Of a stretch of 64,000 bases of DNA, positions 16,363 to 23,665 are shown piece after piece. Position numbers and translations under genes: made by a program. The notes under the pieces are model-generated. The model was not told the DNA's origin and made no database searches. It saw only the letters and a program-made list of their open reading frames with translations. The DNA is taken from assembly GCF_020404845.1 (NCBI RefSeq), contig NZ_JAIOJZ010000015.1, forward strand, positions 1-64,000, in the 5' to 3' direction. Position 1 is the stretch's first letter, and every line of letters begins with the position of its first letter. The stretch comes from Streptomyces hyderabadensis. GTDB taxonomy: Bacteria > Actinomycetota > Actinomycetes > Streptomycetales > Streptomycetaceae.

Positions 16363-17837
16363 TCGGCGAACCCCGTGTGCGTCATGGTGGCCACCACGCC
16401 CGCCACCTTCACGTCCACGACGACCTTGCCCCTGGTCCACCTGGTCGACGTGCCGTCCGGCGCGCCCAGCGTCTCCAGGACCGACACCGGAAGGCGCTCC
16501 CGGTCCCCGGGCTCGGGGTAGAAGGCGATCAGGCACAATCGGCCGCGGGCGTTGAAGGCGTACTGGGTGTCCATCGTGACCCCGCAGAACGTCTCGGGGC
16601 CCCGCCCCGTGACCCACCACTCGCCGTTCTCCTGGGCCGCCCCCGGGAATCTGGCCCGGAAGTCGGCGACGCCCGCTCCCCAGGCCAGGCCGTTCCAGCC
16701 CTGCGCGAGGGAGCGCTCGGGGGCGGCCTGGCCCGCGTGTTCCGGGGTGTCGCGGACGTTCCTGCGGCGGGTGGGGACCAGCCGTGCCAGTCCGCGGCGC
16801 CGCTGCGGAACAGGGGGCGGGGGAGGGGCGTCGGGTGCGGCCCCGGTCTCGTAGGGCTTCGTGCCGTCGGCGGGCGGTGCGTCCGCCTCCGTCGTCCCGG
16901 CCGCCATCGCGTCGGCGGCCGCGGCCTCGTCCCGGGTGGCGCCGCCGTCCGTCCCGCCGGTGCCGACGCCGTGCGCGGCCCCGAACTCGCTGATCATGCG
17001 GGTGATCGCGGCCGGGAGCCAATGGTCCGACACGGTGTCCCGGGAGAGGGAGTCGAGGATGCCGGCCGCGGTGGGGCGGGCGTCCGGATCCTTGGCCAGA
17101 CAAGCGGCGACCAGGCCGCGCAGTTCGTGATCGACCAGCGTGAGGTCCGGTTCCTTCTGCACGATCCGGTAGAGCATCGCCGCGGGATGCCCGTCACCGA
17201 ACGGGGCGCGGCCGGTGGCGGCGAAGGCCAGCACCGAACCGAGGGCGAACACGTCGCTCGCCGGTCCGATCCCGCGGTCCCCGCGCGCCTGTTCGGGAGA
17301 CATGTAGGCCGGGGTGCCCGCGACGACGCCGCTGACCGTGTGCGACGAGGCCTCCAGCGCCCGCGCGATGCCGAAGTCGATGACGCGCGGTCCGTCGGCC
17401 GCCACGATGACGTTGCCCGGTTTGAGGTCGCGGTGCACGAGGCCGCAGCGGTGAATGGCGTCGAGGCCCTCGGCCAGTCCGGCCGCCAGTACCCGCAGTG
17501 CCCCGGTCGGCAGCCCGCCGTGCTCGCTCACCACCGTGTGCAGCGAGGGTCCGGGCACGAAGGCACTGACCAGCCAGGGGCGTTCCGCGTCCGGGTCGGC
17601 GTCCACGACCTGTGCGGTGAAGAACCCGCCGACCCGCCGGGCCGCCTCCACCTCCCGGGCGAAGCTCCGCCGGAACCCGGCGTCGGCGCCGTACTCCGGG
17701 CGGACCACCTTGACGGCCACGGGCCTTCCGCCCGCCGACCGGCCGAGGAACACCTGCCCCATACCACCGGCGCCGAGCCGGCCCACGAGCCGGTAGGCGC
17801 CTATGCGGTCCGGATCCCCTGCCTGCAGCGCTTCCAT
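16356..17837 (-). CDS. Soluble serine/threonine protein kinase with extra C-terminal domain
   Basis: A 493-residue Hanks-type kinase. It has a glycine loop (G-R-L-G-A-G-G-M-G-Q-V), Lys43, the catalytic H-R-D-L-K-P-G-N (Asp137), D-F-G (Asp154) and the activation segment G-T-P-A-Y-M-S-P-E-Q. The catalytic domain ends near residue 270. A Gly/Ala/Pro-rich linker (about 285-350) with a basic R-R-R patch follows, then a compact domain of about 110 residues rich in aromatic residues. No membrane segment is visible, unlike PknB-type receptors, so it is probably cytoplasmic. ATG at 17837 follows a G-rich stretch. The LysR gene upstream is co-oriented, 104 bp away. Confidence 0.9.
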   Translation of the reverse strand: MEALQAGDPDRIGAYRLVGRLGAGGMGQVFLGRSAGGRPVAVKVVRPEYGADAGFRRSFAREVEAARRVGGFFTAQVVDADPDAERPWLVSAFVPGPSLHTVVSEHGGLPTGALRVLAAGLAEGLDAIHRCGLVHRDLKPGNVIVAADGPRVIDFGIARALEASSHTVSGVVAGTPAYMSPEQARGDRGIGPASDVFALGSVLAFAATGRAPFGDGHPAAMLYRIVQKEPDLTLVDHELRGLVAACLAKDPDARPTAAGILDSLSRDTVSDHWLPAAITRMISEFGAAHGVGTGGTDGGATRDEAAAADAMAAGTTEADAPPADGTKPYETGAAPDAPPPPPVPQRRRGLARLVPTRRRNVRDTPEHAGQAAPERSLAQGWNGLAWGAGVADFRARFPGAAQENGEWWVTGRGPETFCGVTMDTQYAFNARGRLCLIAFYPEPGDRERLPVSVLETLGAPDGTSTRWTRGKVVVDVKVAGVVATMTHTGFADR

Positions 17838-17941
17838 CGGCCCCCCTGGTCCCCCGTCGCGTGGTCGCCCGACTCCGGGAGATCTTCCCAGACACCGGCC
17901 CGATACGCAGGCAGTTGGGGCCTTCGTCCCCGACTCGTGCG

Positions 17942-18859
17942 TCAGCCGGCCAGGTCGGCGGCACGCCGCCGCAGGGCGTGCACCAGTGACCCGGCCGGTG
18001 CCGTGACCCGGCCGGGCAGCGACACCAGGTCGATGCGCCGTACCTCCTCGGCGACGCCCGTGACGTCGACGAAACGTACGCCGCGCGGGACCACGGGCAG
18101 CAGCGCCGGTGAGGCCGTGGTGATGCCCGCCCCGGCAGCGACCAGGTGGAGCTTGGTCAGCCAGTCGCGGGCCGTGTGGGCGATCCGGGGCCGGCCGGGC
18201 AGCCCCGGCCAGACACCGAGCAACGGATCTCCCGTGCCGCCCGGACCGGCGATCCAGGCTTCGGAGGCGATGTCCCCGACATCGGCGGTGCCGCGTTCGG
18301 CGAAGCGGCTGCCGGCCGGAACGGCCAGGGCCAGCCGCGTCTCCAGCAGGGGTTCCACGTGCAGGGGCGGGTCGTCGGTGTCGGGCGAGCGGTGCGGGGG
18401 CCGGGAGGTCAGCAGGGCCAGGTCGAGGGTGCCGCTGCGCAGCGCGCGCACCAGTGCGGGGGTGCTCCCCTCCCGCGTCCTCACCCGCACGCGGGGGTGT
18501 TCCCGGCGCAGCGCCGTCAGCGCTTCGGCCACCAGTACCGCTCCCGCGGCCGGGAAGTACCCCAGCCGGACCCGGCTGGCGGTGTCCCGCACGCCGCGCA
18601 GCTCCCGGTCGGCGGCGTCCAGCGCGTCCAGCGCGGCGACCGCGTGGCGCAGCAGGGCGCGGCCCTCGCCGGTGGGGCGCACCCCGCCGGGGAACCGGTC
18701 GAAGAGCCGGGCTCCCGTGGCCTGTTCCAGCGCGGCCACCTGCCGGGAGACCGCCGACTGCGTGTACCCGAGGCGGTGCGCGGCCGCCGTGAAGGTGCCC
18801 CGCTCCGCCACCTCGCGCAGCACCCGCAGCCCGGTCAGCGTCACATCGGCCATCCCCAT
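17942..18859 (-). CDS. LysR-family transcription regulator
   Basis: A 305-residue regulator with an N-terminal winged helix (residues 5-64: F-T-A-A-A-H-R-L-G-Y-T-Q-S-A-V-S-R-Q-V-A-A-L-E) and a periplasmic-binding-protein-like effector domain from about residue 90. It is divergent from the tautomerase gene across 71 bp, the classic LysR arrangement, so it probably controls that gene and itself. ATG at 18853 (third residue) is an alternative start. Confidence 0.9.
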   Translation of the reverse strand: MGMADVTLTGLRVLREVAERGTFTAAAHRLGYTQSAVSRQVAALEQATGARLFDRFPGGVRPTGEGRALLRHAVAALDALDAADRELRGVRDTASRVRLGYFPAAGAVLVAEALTALRREHPRVRVRTREGSTPALVRALRSGTLDLALLTSRPPHRSPDTDDPPLHVEPLLETRLALAVPAGSRFAERGTADVGDIASEAWIAGPGGTGDPLLGVWPGLPGRPRIAHTARDWLTKLHLVAAGAGITTASPALLPVVPRGVRFVDVTGVAEEVRRIDLVSLPGRVTAPAGSLVHALRRRAADLAG

Positions 18860-18869
18860 GAGGCCGCAG

Positions 18870-18890
18870 CATATCCAGCATGCCGAACAT
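18870..18890. promoter_or_regulatory. LysR-type operator candidate
   Basis: CATATCCAGCATG followed by ATG-CCGAA-CAT forms overlapping interrupted dyads in the short divergent region between LysR and tautomerase genes, where a T-N11-A type site is expected. Confidence 0.4.
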
Positions 18891-18918
18891 TCGCTTTCAG
18901 AATGGACGGAGGGCTCCT

Positions 18919-18924
18919 AGCGTC
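18919..18924 (+). promoter_or_regulatory. TANNNT -10 hexamer for leaderless tautomerase gene
   Basis: TAGCGT lies 6-7 nt before the ATG at 18931. There is no ribosome binding site other than a G-run further upstream. Confidence 0.45.
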
Positions 18925-18930
18925 GGTGCC

Positions 18931-19374
18931 ATGCCTCTGATCAGCATCTCCCTGCGCACCGGAACCACGCCCGAGTACCGCCGCCTCGTCTCCGAGGCGC
19001 TCCACGAGTCCATGGTCGACGTCCTGGAGATCCCGCGGGACGACCAGTTCCACGTCTTCCACGAGGTCCCGGACGACAACTTCGTCATGCAGCCGGTGGT
19101 GTTCGGCATCCCGCGCAGCCGCCGCACCCTGTTCATCCAGCTGTACTTCAACGAGCGCGGCGCGGAGCAGAAGGCGGAACTCTTCCGGGCGATCGTCGCC
19201 AACCTCCGGCTGCGCGCGGGCGTCCCCGAGGAGGACGTCATGCTGATGGCCGTCGAGACCGCGCGGGAGAACTGGTGGGCCGCCGGCCGTGTCGTCGACC
19301 CCGCCACCGGCTACGACCAGCGGATGACCGGCGTGCCCGGCCGGGCCGACGGCGACGGCGACTCGGGCCGGTAG
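18931..19374 (+). CDS. Tautomerase-superfamily protein
   Basis: A 147-residue protein starting M-P-L-I-S-I-S-L. Removal of Met would expose Pro1, the catalytic base of the 4-oxalocrotonate tautomerase/MIF superfamily. The length, and the sequence F-H-V-F-H-E-V-P-D-D-N-F followed by L-F-I-Q-L-Y-F-N-E-R-G, match the longer YdcE/Tautomerase_3-like members rather than the 62-residue 4-OT. The pathway is unknown. The divergent LysR gene is the likely regulator. An Asp/Gly-rich tail of about 12 residues seems dispensable. Confidence 0.82.
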   Translation: MPLISISLRTGTTPEYRRLVSEALHESMVDVLEIPRDDQFHVFHEVPDDNFVMQPVVFGIPRSRRTLFIQLYFNERGAEQKAELFRAIVANLRLRAGVPEEDVMLMAVETARENWWAAGRVVDPATGYDQRMTGVPGRADGDGDSGR

Positions 19375-19417
19375 CAGCCCCGGTCCCTCCTCACCCACCC
19401 GCGCCGCCGGGCGCCCG

Positions 19418-20440
19418 TCACCCCCCACCCGGCGGCGCGGTGCTCTGCCGTACGACGAGATGGGTGGCCAGCTCGATGCGGCGGCCGGCCCGGCCGGGAT
19501 CGCCCGGGTGGAAGAGCATGCGGGTGGCCTCCTGGGCCATGTGCCGCAGCGGCTGGTGGACGGTGGTCAGCGGCGGGCTCGACCACTGGGCCAGCGGCAC
19601 GTCGTCGTACCCGACGACCGAGAGGTCCTGAGGGACCCTCAGTCCGCTGACGCGGGCCGCCTCCAGCACGCCGAGCGCCTGGAGGTCGCTGCCCGCGAAG
19701 ACCGCAGTCGGCCGCCCGGGGCCGGCGAGCAGGTCCATGCCGTGCTCGTAGCCGCTCTCCACGCTGTAGTCGCCGTACCGGACCAGGGCCGGGTCGATGG
19801 GCAGGCCCGCCATGGTCATCGCCGAGCGGTAGCCGTCGAGCCGGGCCAGTGAGCACAGCATGTCCTCGAACCCGGTGACGATCGCGACGCGTTCGTGTCC
19901 GTGGTCGGTGAGGTGACGCGTCGCCGCCAGCCCGCCGGCCCAGTTGGCGGAGCCGACGGACGGGACGTCGGGGTCGGGATCGCCGGCCGGGTCGACGATG
20001 ACGAAGGGGATGTCCCAGGACCGCAGCCGGTGCTTGACCTCCGCGGGGAGCGAGGAGAAGACCAGCACGACACCCAGCGGCCTGCGCCTGAGGACGCCTT
20101 CGATCCAGTCCGGCGAAGGCGCGTGCCGGGTGCCGCTGCGGGTGAGCACCACCTCGGTCCGGTTGGCCTTGGCGACGTCCTCGACGCCGCGGACCAGCTC
20201 CATCGCCCAGACGCTGTCCAGCTCGTGGAAGACGAGTTCGACCAGCGGCGAGCGCGCCGGGCCCGAGGTGCGGCGGCGGTAGCCGTGCACCTCCAGAAGG
20301 TGCTCCACCCTGGCCCTGGTGGTGCGGGAGACATCCGAACGACCGTTGAGGACCTTCGAAACTGTCGGAGGGGAGACTCCCGCCTCTTTCGCCACCTCGG
20401 CCAGGGTCACCCTGGCGCTCACCTCAACTTCCTCGTGCAT
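19418..20440 (-). CDS. bxlR: LacI-family repressor of the xylo-oligosaccharide operon
   Basis: A 340-residue LacI/GalR regulator. It has an N-terminal HTH (V-T-L-A-E-V-A-K-E-A-G-V-S-P-P-T-V-S-K-V-L-N-G-R) with hinge helix, and a periplasmic-binding-like sugar domain containing G-S-D-L-Q-A-L-G and V-V-G-Y-D-D-V-P-L-A. It is divergent from an ABC importer and GH3 beta-xylosidase in the order bxlR, bxlE, bxlF, bxlG, bxlA known from streptomycetes, so xylose or xylobiose is the expected inducer. ATG at 20440 is chosen; TATCCT lies 6 nt upstream, suggesting a leaderless message. Symbol confidence rests on gene order. Confidence 0.85.
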   Translation of the reverse strand: MHEEVEVSARVTLAEVAKEAGVSPPTVSKVLNGRSDVSRTTRARVEHLLEVHGYRRRTSGPARSPLVELVFHELDSVWAMELVRGVEDVAKANRTEVVLTRSGTRHAPSPDWIEGVLRRRPLGVVLVFSSLPAEVKHRLRSWDIPFVIVDPAGDPDPDVPSVGSANWAGGLAATRHLTDHGHERVAIVTGFEDMLCSLARLDGYRSAMTMAGLPIDPALVRYGDYSVESGYEHGMDLLAGPGRPTAVFAGSDLQALGVLEAARVSGLRVPQDLSVVGYDDVPLAQWSSPPLTTVHQPLRHMAQEATRMLFHPGDPGRAGRRIELATHLVVRQSTAPPGGG

Positions 20441-20541
20441 GCAGGAAGGATAGGCCATGCGATCGATAACGTTTTGAGTCGGCGGCCGCACGACCATTGA
20501 CCAGAAATCCGGTCTCACTCTACTGTCCGACCAGCATGGAC

Positions 20542-20571
20542 TTTCGGTGATGGTGCCGAAACTTTCGAAAG
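20542..20571 (+). promoter_or_regulatory. BxlR-type operator overlapping the bxlE ribosome binding site
   Basis: CGAAA-C-TTTCG (20557-20567) is a perfect 11-bp palindrome of the CGAA-N-TTCG type reported for BxlR. It overlaps CTTTCGAAAG (20562-20571), and TTTCGG (20542) pairs with CCGAAA (20556). GAAAGG at 20567-20572 is also the bxlE Shine-Dalgarno sequence, so repressor binding would sit just upstream of translation start. Confidence 0.65.
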
Positions 20572-20578
20572 GCGAACG

Positions 20579-21883
20579 ATGAAGACACGTGCGCGCTTGC
20601 CCAGACTGGTCGCCACCGGTGCGACGCTCGCCCTGGCGCTGAGCCTGTCGGCCTGCGGTGACGGGGACGGCGGGGCGTCGTCGGACGACGGCAAGATCCA
20701 TGTCCTGGTCTACGGGGATGCCAGCAACAAGGTCGAAGAGCAGATCGTCGAGACCTTCAACAAGACGTCCGACGTCAAGGCGGTGCTCGACACCATCCCC
20801 GGTGCCGACTACCAGACGAAGCTCCAGACGATCATCAACACCCCGCAGGCCCCGGACGTCTTCTTCAACTGGGGCGGCGGCAGCATCAAGCCGTTCGTCA
20901 AGGCGGACCTGCTGCTGCCGCTCGACGACTTCATCAAGAAGAACCCGGACCTGGAGAAGAAGTTCCTGCCGTCCGTCTTCGAGAGCGCCGTCGTGGACGG
21001 CAAGCCGTACGGCGTCCCGATGCGCGGCACCCAGCCGGTCCTGCTCTTCCACAACAAGAAGGTCCTCGAGGACGCGGGCGTCCAGCCGCCGAAGACCTGG
21101 GACGAGCTGCTCGCCGCGGTGGACAAGCTCAAGGACGCCGGGGTCACCCCGATCGCGCTCGGCGGCGGCGACATCTGGCCCACCCAGATGTGGTTCCAGT
21201 ACCTCTACGACCGCATAGCCGGTCCGGAGCTGTTCGCCAAGGCGGTCGGCGGCGACAAGAGCGCCTGGGAGAGCGCGGACAGCAAGAAGGCGCTCGACAT
21301 GATCAAGGAGCTGGTCGACTCCGGCGCCTTCGGCAAGAACTACGACTCCGTCAAGTACACCAACGGCGGGTCGGTCCAGCTGGTGGCCTCCGGCAAGGCC
21401 GGCTTCGAGCTGATGGGCTCCTGGTACTACTCGCAGCAGCTGACGGACCACCCGGACTTCGCCGAGGACGGGCTCGGCTACACCGCCTTCCCGACCGTCG
21501 AGGGCGGCAAGGGCGACCCGTCCAACGTGGCAGGCAACACCAACAACTACTACTCGGTGATGAAGAAGACCAAGCACCCCGAGGCGGTCGCCGAGTTCCT
21601 GAAGCTCATGTACTCCGACGAGTTCGTCAAGGCGCAGCTGGACATCGGCAACCTGCCGACCACGACCAACACCGACAAGTTCATCGACAGCTCCGGCACC
21701 CCCGAGTACTCGCGCTTCCAGTACGACCTGGTGTCCAAGGCCCCGTCCTTCCAGCTGTCCTGGGACCAGGCGTACCCGCAGAAGGCCAGCTCGGACCTGC
21801 ACAAGGCCATCCAGCAGTTCTTCAACGGACAGCTCGACACGGACGGCTTCATCAAGGCCATGCAGGCCCTCCCGACCGAGTGA
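20579..21883 (+). CDS. bxlE: Xylo-oligosaccharide ABC importer, solute-binding lipoprotein
   Basis: A 434-residue extracellular binding protein of the carbohydrate uptake CUT1 group. It carries a lipoprotein signal with the lipobox L-S-A-C (Cys26), an acidic/Gly spacer, then the two-lobed fold with F-F-N-W-G-G-G and G-V-P-M-R-G-T-Q-P-V motifs. It would be matured by Lgt, LspA and Lnt and pass oligosaccharides to BxlF/BxlG. No ATPase gene lies in the operon; a shared MsiK-type ATPase elsewhere is the usual partner in Streptomyces. An 8-nt RBS spacing supports the start. Confidence 0.9.
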   Translation: MKTRARLPRLVATGATLALALSLSACGDGDGGASSDDGKIHVLVYGDASNKVEEQIVETFNKTSDVKAVLDTIPGADYQTKLQTIINTPQAPDVFFNWGGGSIKPFVKADLLLPLDDFIKKNPDLEKKFLPSVFESAVVDGKPYGVPMRGTQPVLLFHNKKVLEDAGVQPPKTWDELLAAVDKLKDAGVTPIALGGGDIWPTQMWFQYLYDRIAGPELFAKAVGGDKSAWESADSKKALDMIKELVDSGAFGKNYDSVKYTNGGSVQLVASGKAGFELMGSWYYSQQLTDHPDFAEDGLGYTAFPTVEGGKGDPSNVAGNTNNYYSVMKKTKHPEAVAEFLKLMYSDEFVKAQLDIGNLPTTTNTDKFIDSSGTPEYSRFQYDLVSKAPSFQLSWDQAYPQKASSDLHKAIQQFFNGQLDTDGFIKAMQALPTE

Positions 21884-21893
21884 CGAACGGCTC

Positions 21894-22850
21894 ATGACCA
21901 CACACCTCACGAGCGCGCGGCCCGCCGCCGGACCCCGCAAGGAGTCCCGGCGGCGGCCGCCCGCGCCGTCCGCGACGACGGTGGGCCGCCCCGGTTTCGG
22001 CTGGGCGGTGCCCGCCGCACTGTTCTTCTTCCTCTTCGCGATCGTCCCGCTGATCATGGTGGCGGTGCTGTCCTTCATGAGCTGGGACGGCATCAGCTCG
22101 CCGGAGTTCGTCGGCACCGACAACTGGTCGCGTCTCATCGACGACCCGGTCATGCTCAAGAGCATCTGGCTGACCCTGCTGCTGACCGCGCTCGGCGTGG
22201 TCCTGCAGACCCCGCTGAGCATCCTGCTCGGCGTCTGGGCCGCCGGTCACCAGCGCAACCGCGCCGTCCTGTCCGTCATCTACTTCATCCCCCTGCTGCT
22301 GTCCGCGACGGCCGTGTCCGTGCTGTGGCGGGCGCTGCTCGACCCGAACTTCGGCATCCCGGCCGAGGCGGGCTGGCTCTTCGGCGACGGCAACCTCTTC
22401 GGTGAACAGACCACCGCCATCGGGGTGCTGGCCTTCGTCAGCACCTGGCAGTTCACCCCGTTCCACACGCTGATCTACCAGGGCGCCGCCCGCGCCATCC
22501 CGCCGGTGCTCTACCAGGCCGCGGAGATCGACGGCGCGGGCCGCTACCGGCAGTTCTTCCACATCACCCTGCCGCAGCTGCGCACCTCCATGATCACCTC
22601 GATGATCCTGATGATCGTCGGCGGTCTGACCACGTTCGAGACGGTCCTCATCCTGACCCAGGGCGGCCCCGGCACCGACACCACCATCAGCGCTTACTAC
22701 ATGTACGACAAGGCGTTCAAGAGCTTCGACTACGGCATCGGCTCCGCGATCGCCCTGGCCCTGGTCGTGGCGGCCACGATCATCTCGCTGATCGTCGTCC
22801 GGGTCTCCGGCTACGACAAGATGCGCAGCTCCATGGAGGGTGTGTCATGA
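21894..22850 (+). CDS. bxlF: Xylo-oligosaccharide ABC importer permease 1
   Basis: A 318-residue MalF-type permease with six membrane segments and the EAA loop (Y-Q-A-A-E-I-D-G-A-G-R-Y-R-Q-F-F-H-I-T-L-P) that docks the ATPase. The N-terminal 35 residues are basic and cytoplasmic. It starts 10 nt after bxlE stops and overlaps bxlG by 4 nt, so the operon is translationally coupled. Confidence 0.93.
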   Translation: MTTHLTSARPAAGPRKESRRRPPAPSATTVGRPGFGWAVPAALFFFLFAIVPLIMVAVLSFMSWDGISSPEFVGTDNWSRLIDDPVMLKSIWLTLLLTALGVVLQTPLSILLGVWAAGHQRNRAVLSVIYFIPLLLSATAVSVLWRALLDPNFGIPAEAGWLFGDGNLFGEQTTAIGVLAFVSTWQFTPFHTLIYQGAARAIPPVLYQAAEIDGAGRYRQFFHITLPQLRTSMITSMILMIVGGLTTFETVLILTQGGPGTDTTISAYYMYDKAFKSFDYGIGSAIALALVVAATIISLIVVRVSGYDKMRSSMEGVS

Positions 22851-23665
22851 GGCGCCGACCCAACTACGTGGCCGGCGTGGGCTCGCTCGTCTGGCTGGTC
22901 CTGGTCGGACTCCCGCTGTACGTGATGCTCGCCGCGACCCTGCGCACCCGCCAGGACTACGCCGACAACGGCCCGGTCTCGCTCCCGGACAGCTTCACGC
23001 TGGACAACTTCACCGGCGCCTTCGACTCGGGCTTCGGCCAGTACTTCTTCAACACGCTCGTCGTCACCGCCTGCGTGATCGGCATCGTGCTGCTGCTGGT
23101 CCCGCCGCTCGCCTACGCCATCGTCCGCAGCCGCGGCCGGGCCACCTCGGCGATCTTCCGGCTCTTCCTGCTCGGCCTCGCCATCCCGGCCCAGGCCGTG
23201 ATCGTGCCGATGTTCTACCTGATCAGCGAAGCCGGGCTGTACGACAACCTGCTCGGCGTCATCCTGCCCACGGCCGCGTTCTGCCTGCCGATGTCCGCGC
23301 TCATCCTCAGCGGCGCCATGCGCGACATCTCCCCGGAGCTGTACGAGGCCATGGCGATGGACGGCGCGAGCCCGCGGCGCATGTTCTTCCAGCTCGTCGT
23401 GCCGCTGTCGCGCGGGGGACTGTCCACGATCGTGGTGTTCTCCGCGCTCCAGGCGTGGAACGGCTTCCTGTTCCCGCTCGTGCTGACCCAGTCCGAGTCC
23501 ACCAAGGTGGTCACCCTGGGCCTGTACAACTTCCAGACCGCGCACGGCATCGACATCCCCGGTCTGCTGGGAGCCGTGGTGCTGTCCATGGTGCCCATCC
23601 TGCTCGTTTACCTGTTCGCCCGTCGTGCCCTGGTCCAGGGGCTGATGGGTGTCGGAGGAAAGTGA
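22847..23665 (+). CDS. bxlG: Xylo-oligosaccharide ABC importer permease 2
   Basis: A 272-residue MalG-type permease with six membrane segments and an EAA loop (Y-E-A-M-A-M-D-G-A-S-P-R-R-M-F-F-Q-L-V-V-P-L-S). Both ends overlap neighbours by 4 nt (ATGA with bxlF, GTGA with bxlA), indicating tight coupling. It forms the membrane channel with BxlF. Confidence 0.93.
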   Translation: MRRRPNYVAGVGSLVWLVLVGLPLYVMLAATLRTRQDYADNGPVSLPDSFTLDNFTGAFDSGFGQYFFNTLVVTACVIGIVLLLVPPLAYAIVRSRGRATSAIFRLFLLGLAIPAQAVIVPMFYLISEAGLYDNLLGVILPTAAFCLPMSALILSGAMRDISPELYEAMAMDGASPRRMFFQLVVPLSRGGLSTIVVFSALQAWNGFLFPLVLTQSESTKVVTLGLYNFQTAHGIDIPGLLGAVVLSMVPILLVYLFARRALVQGLMGVGGK

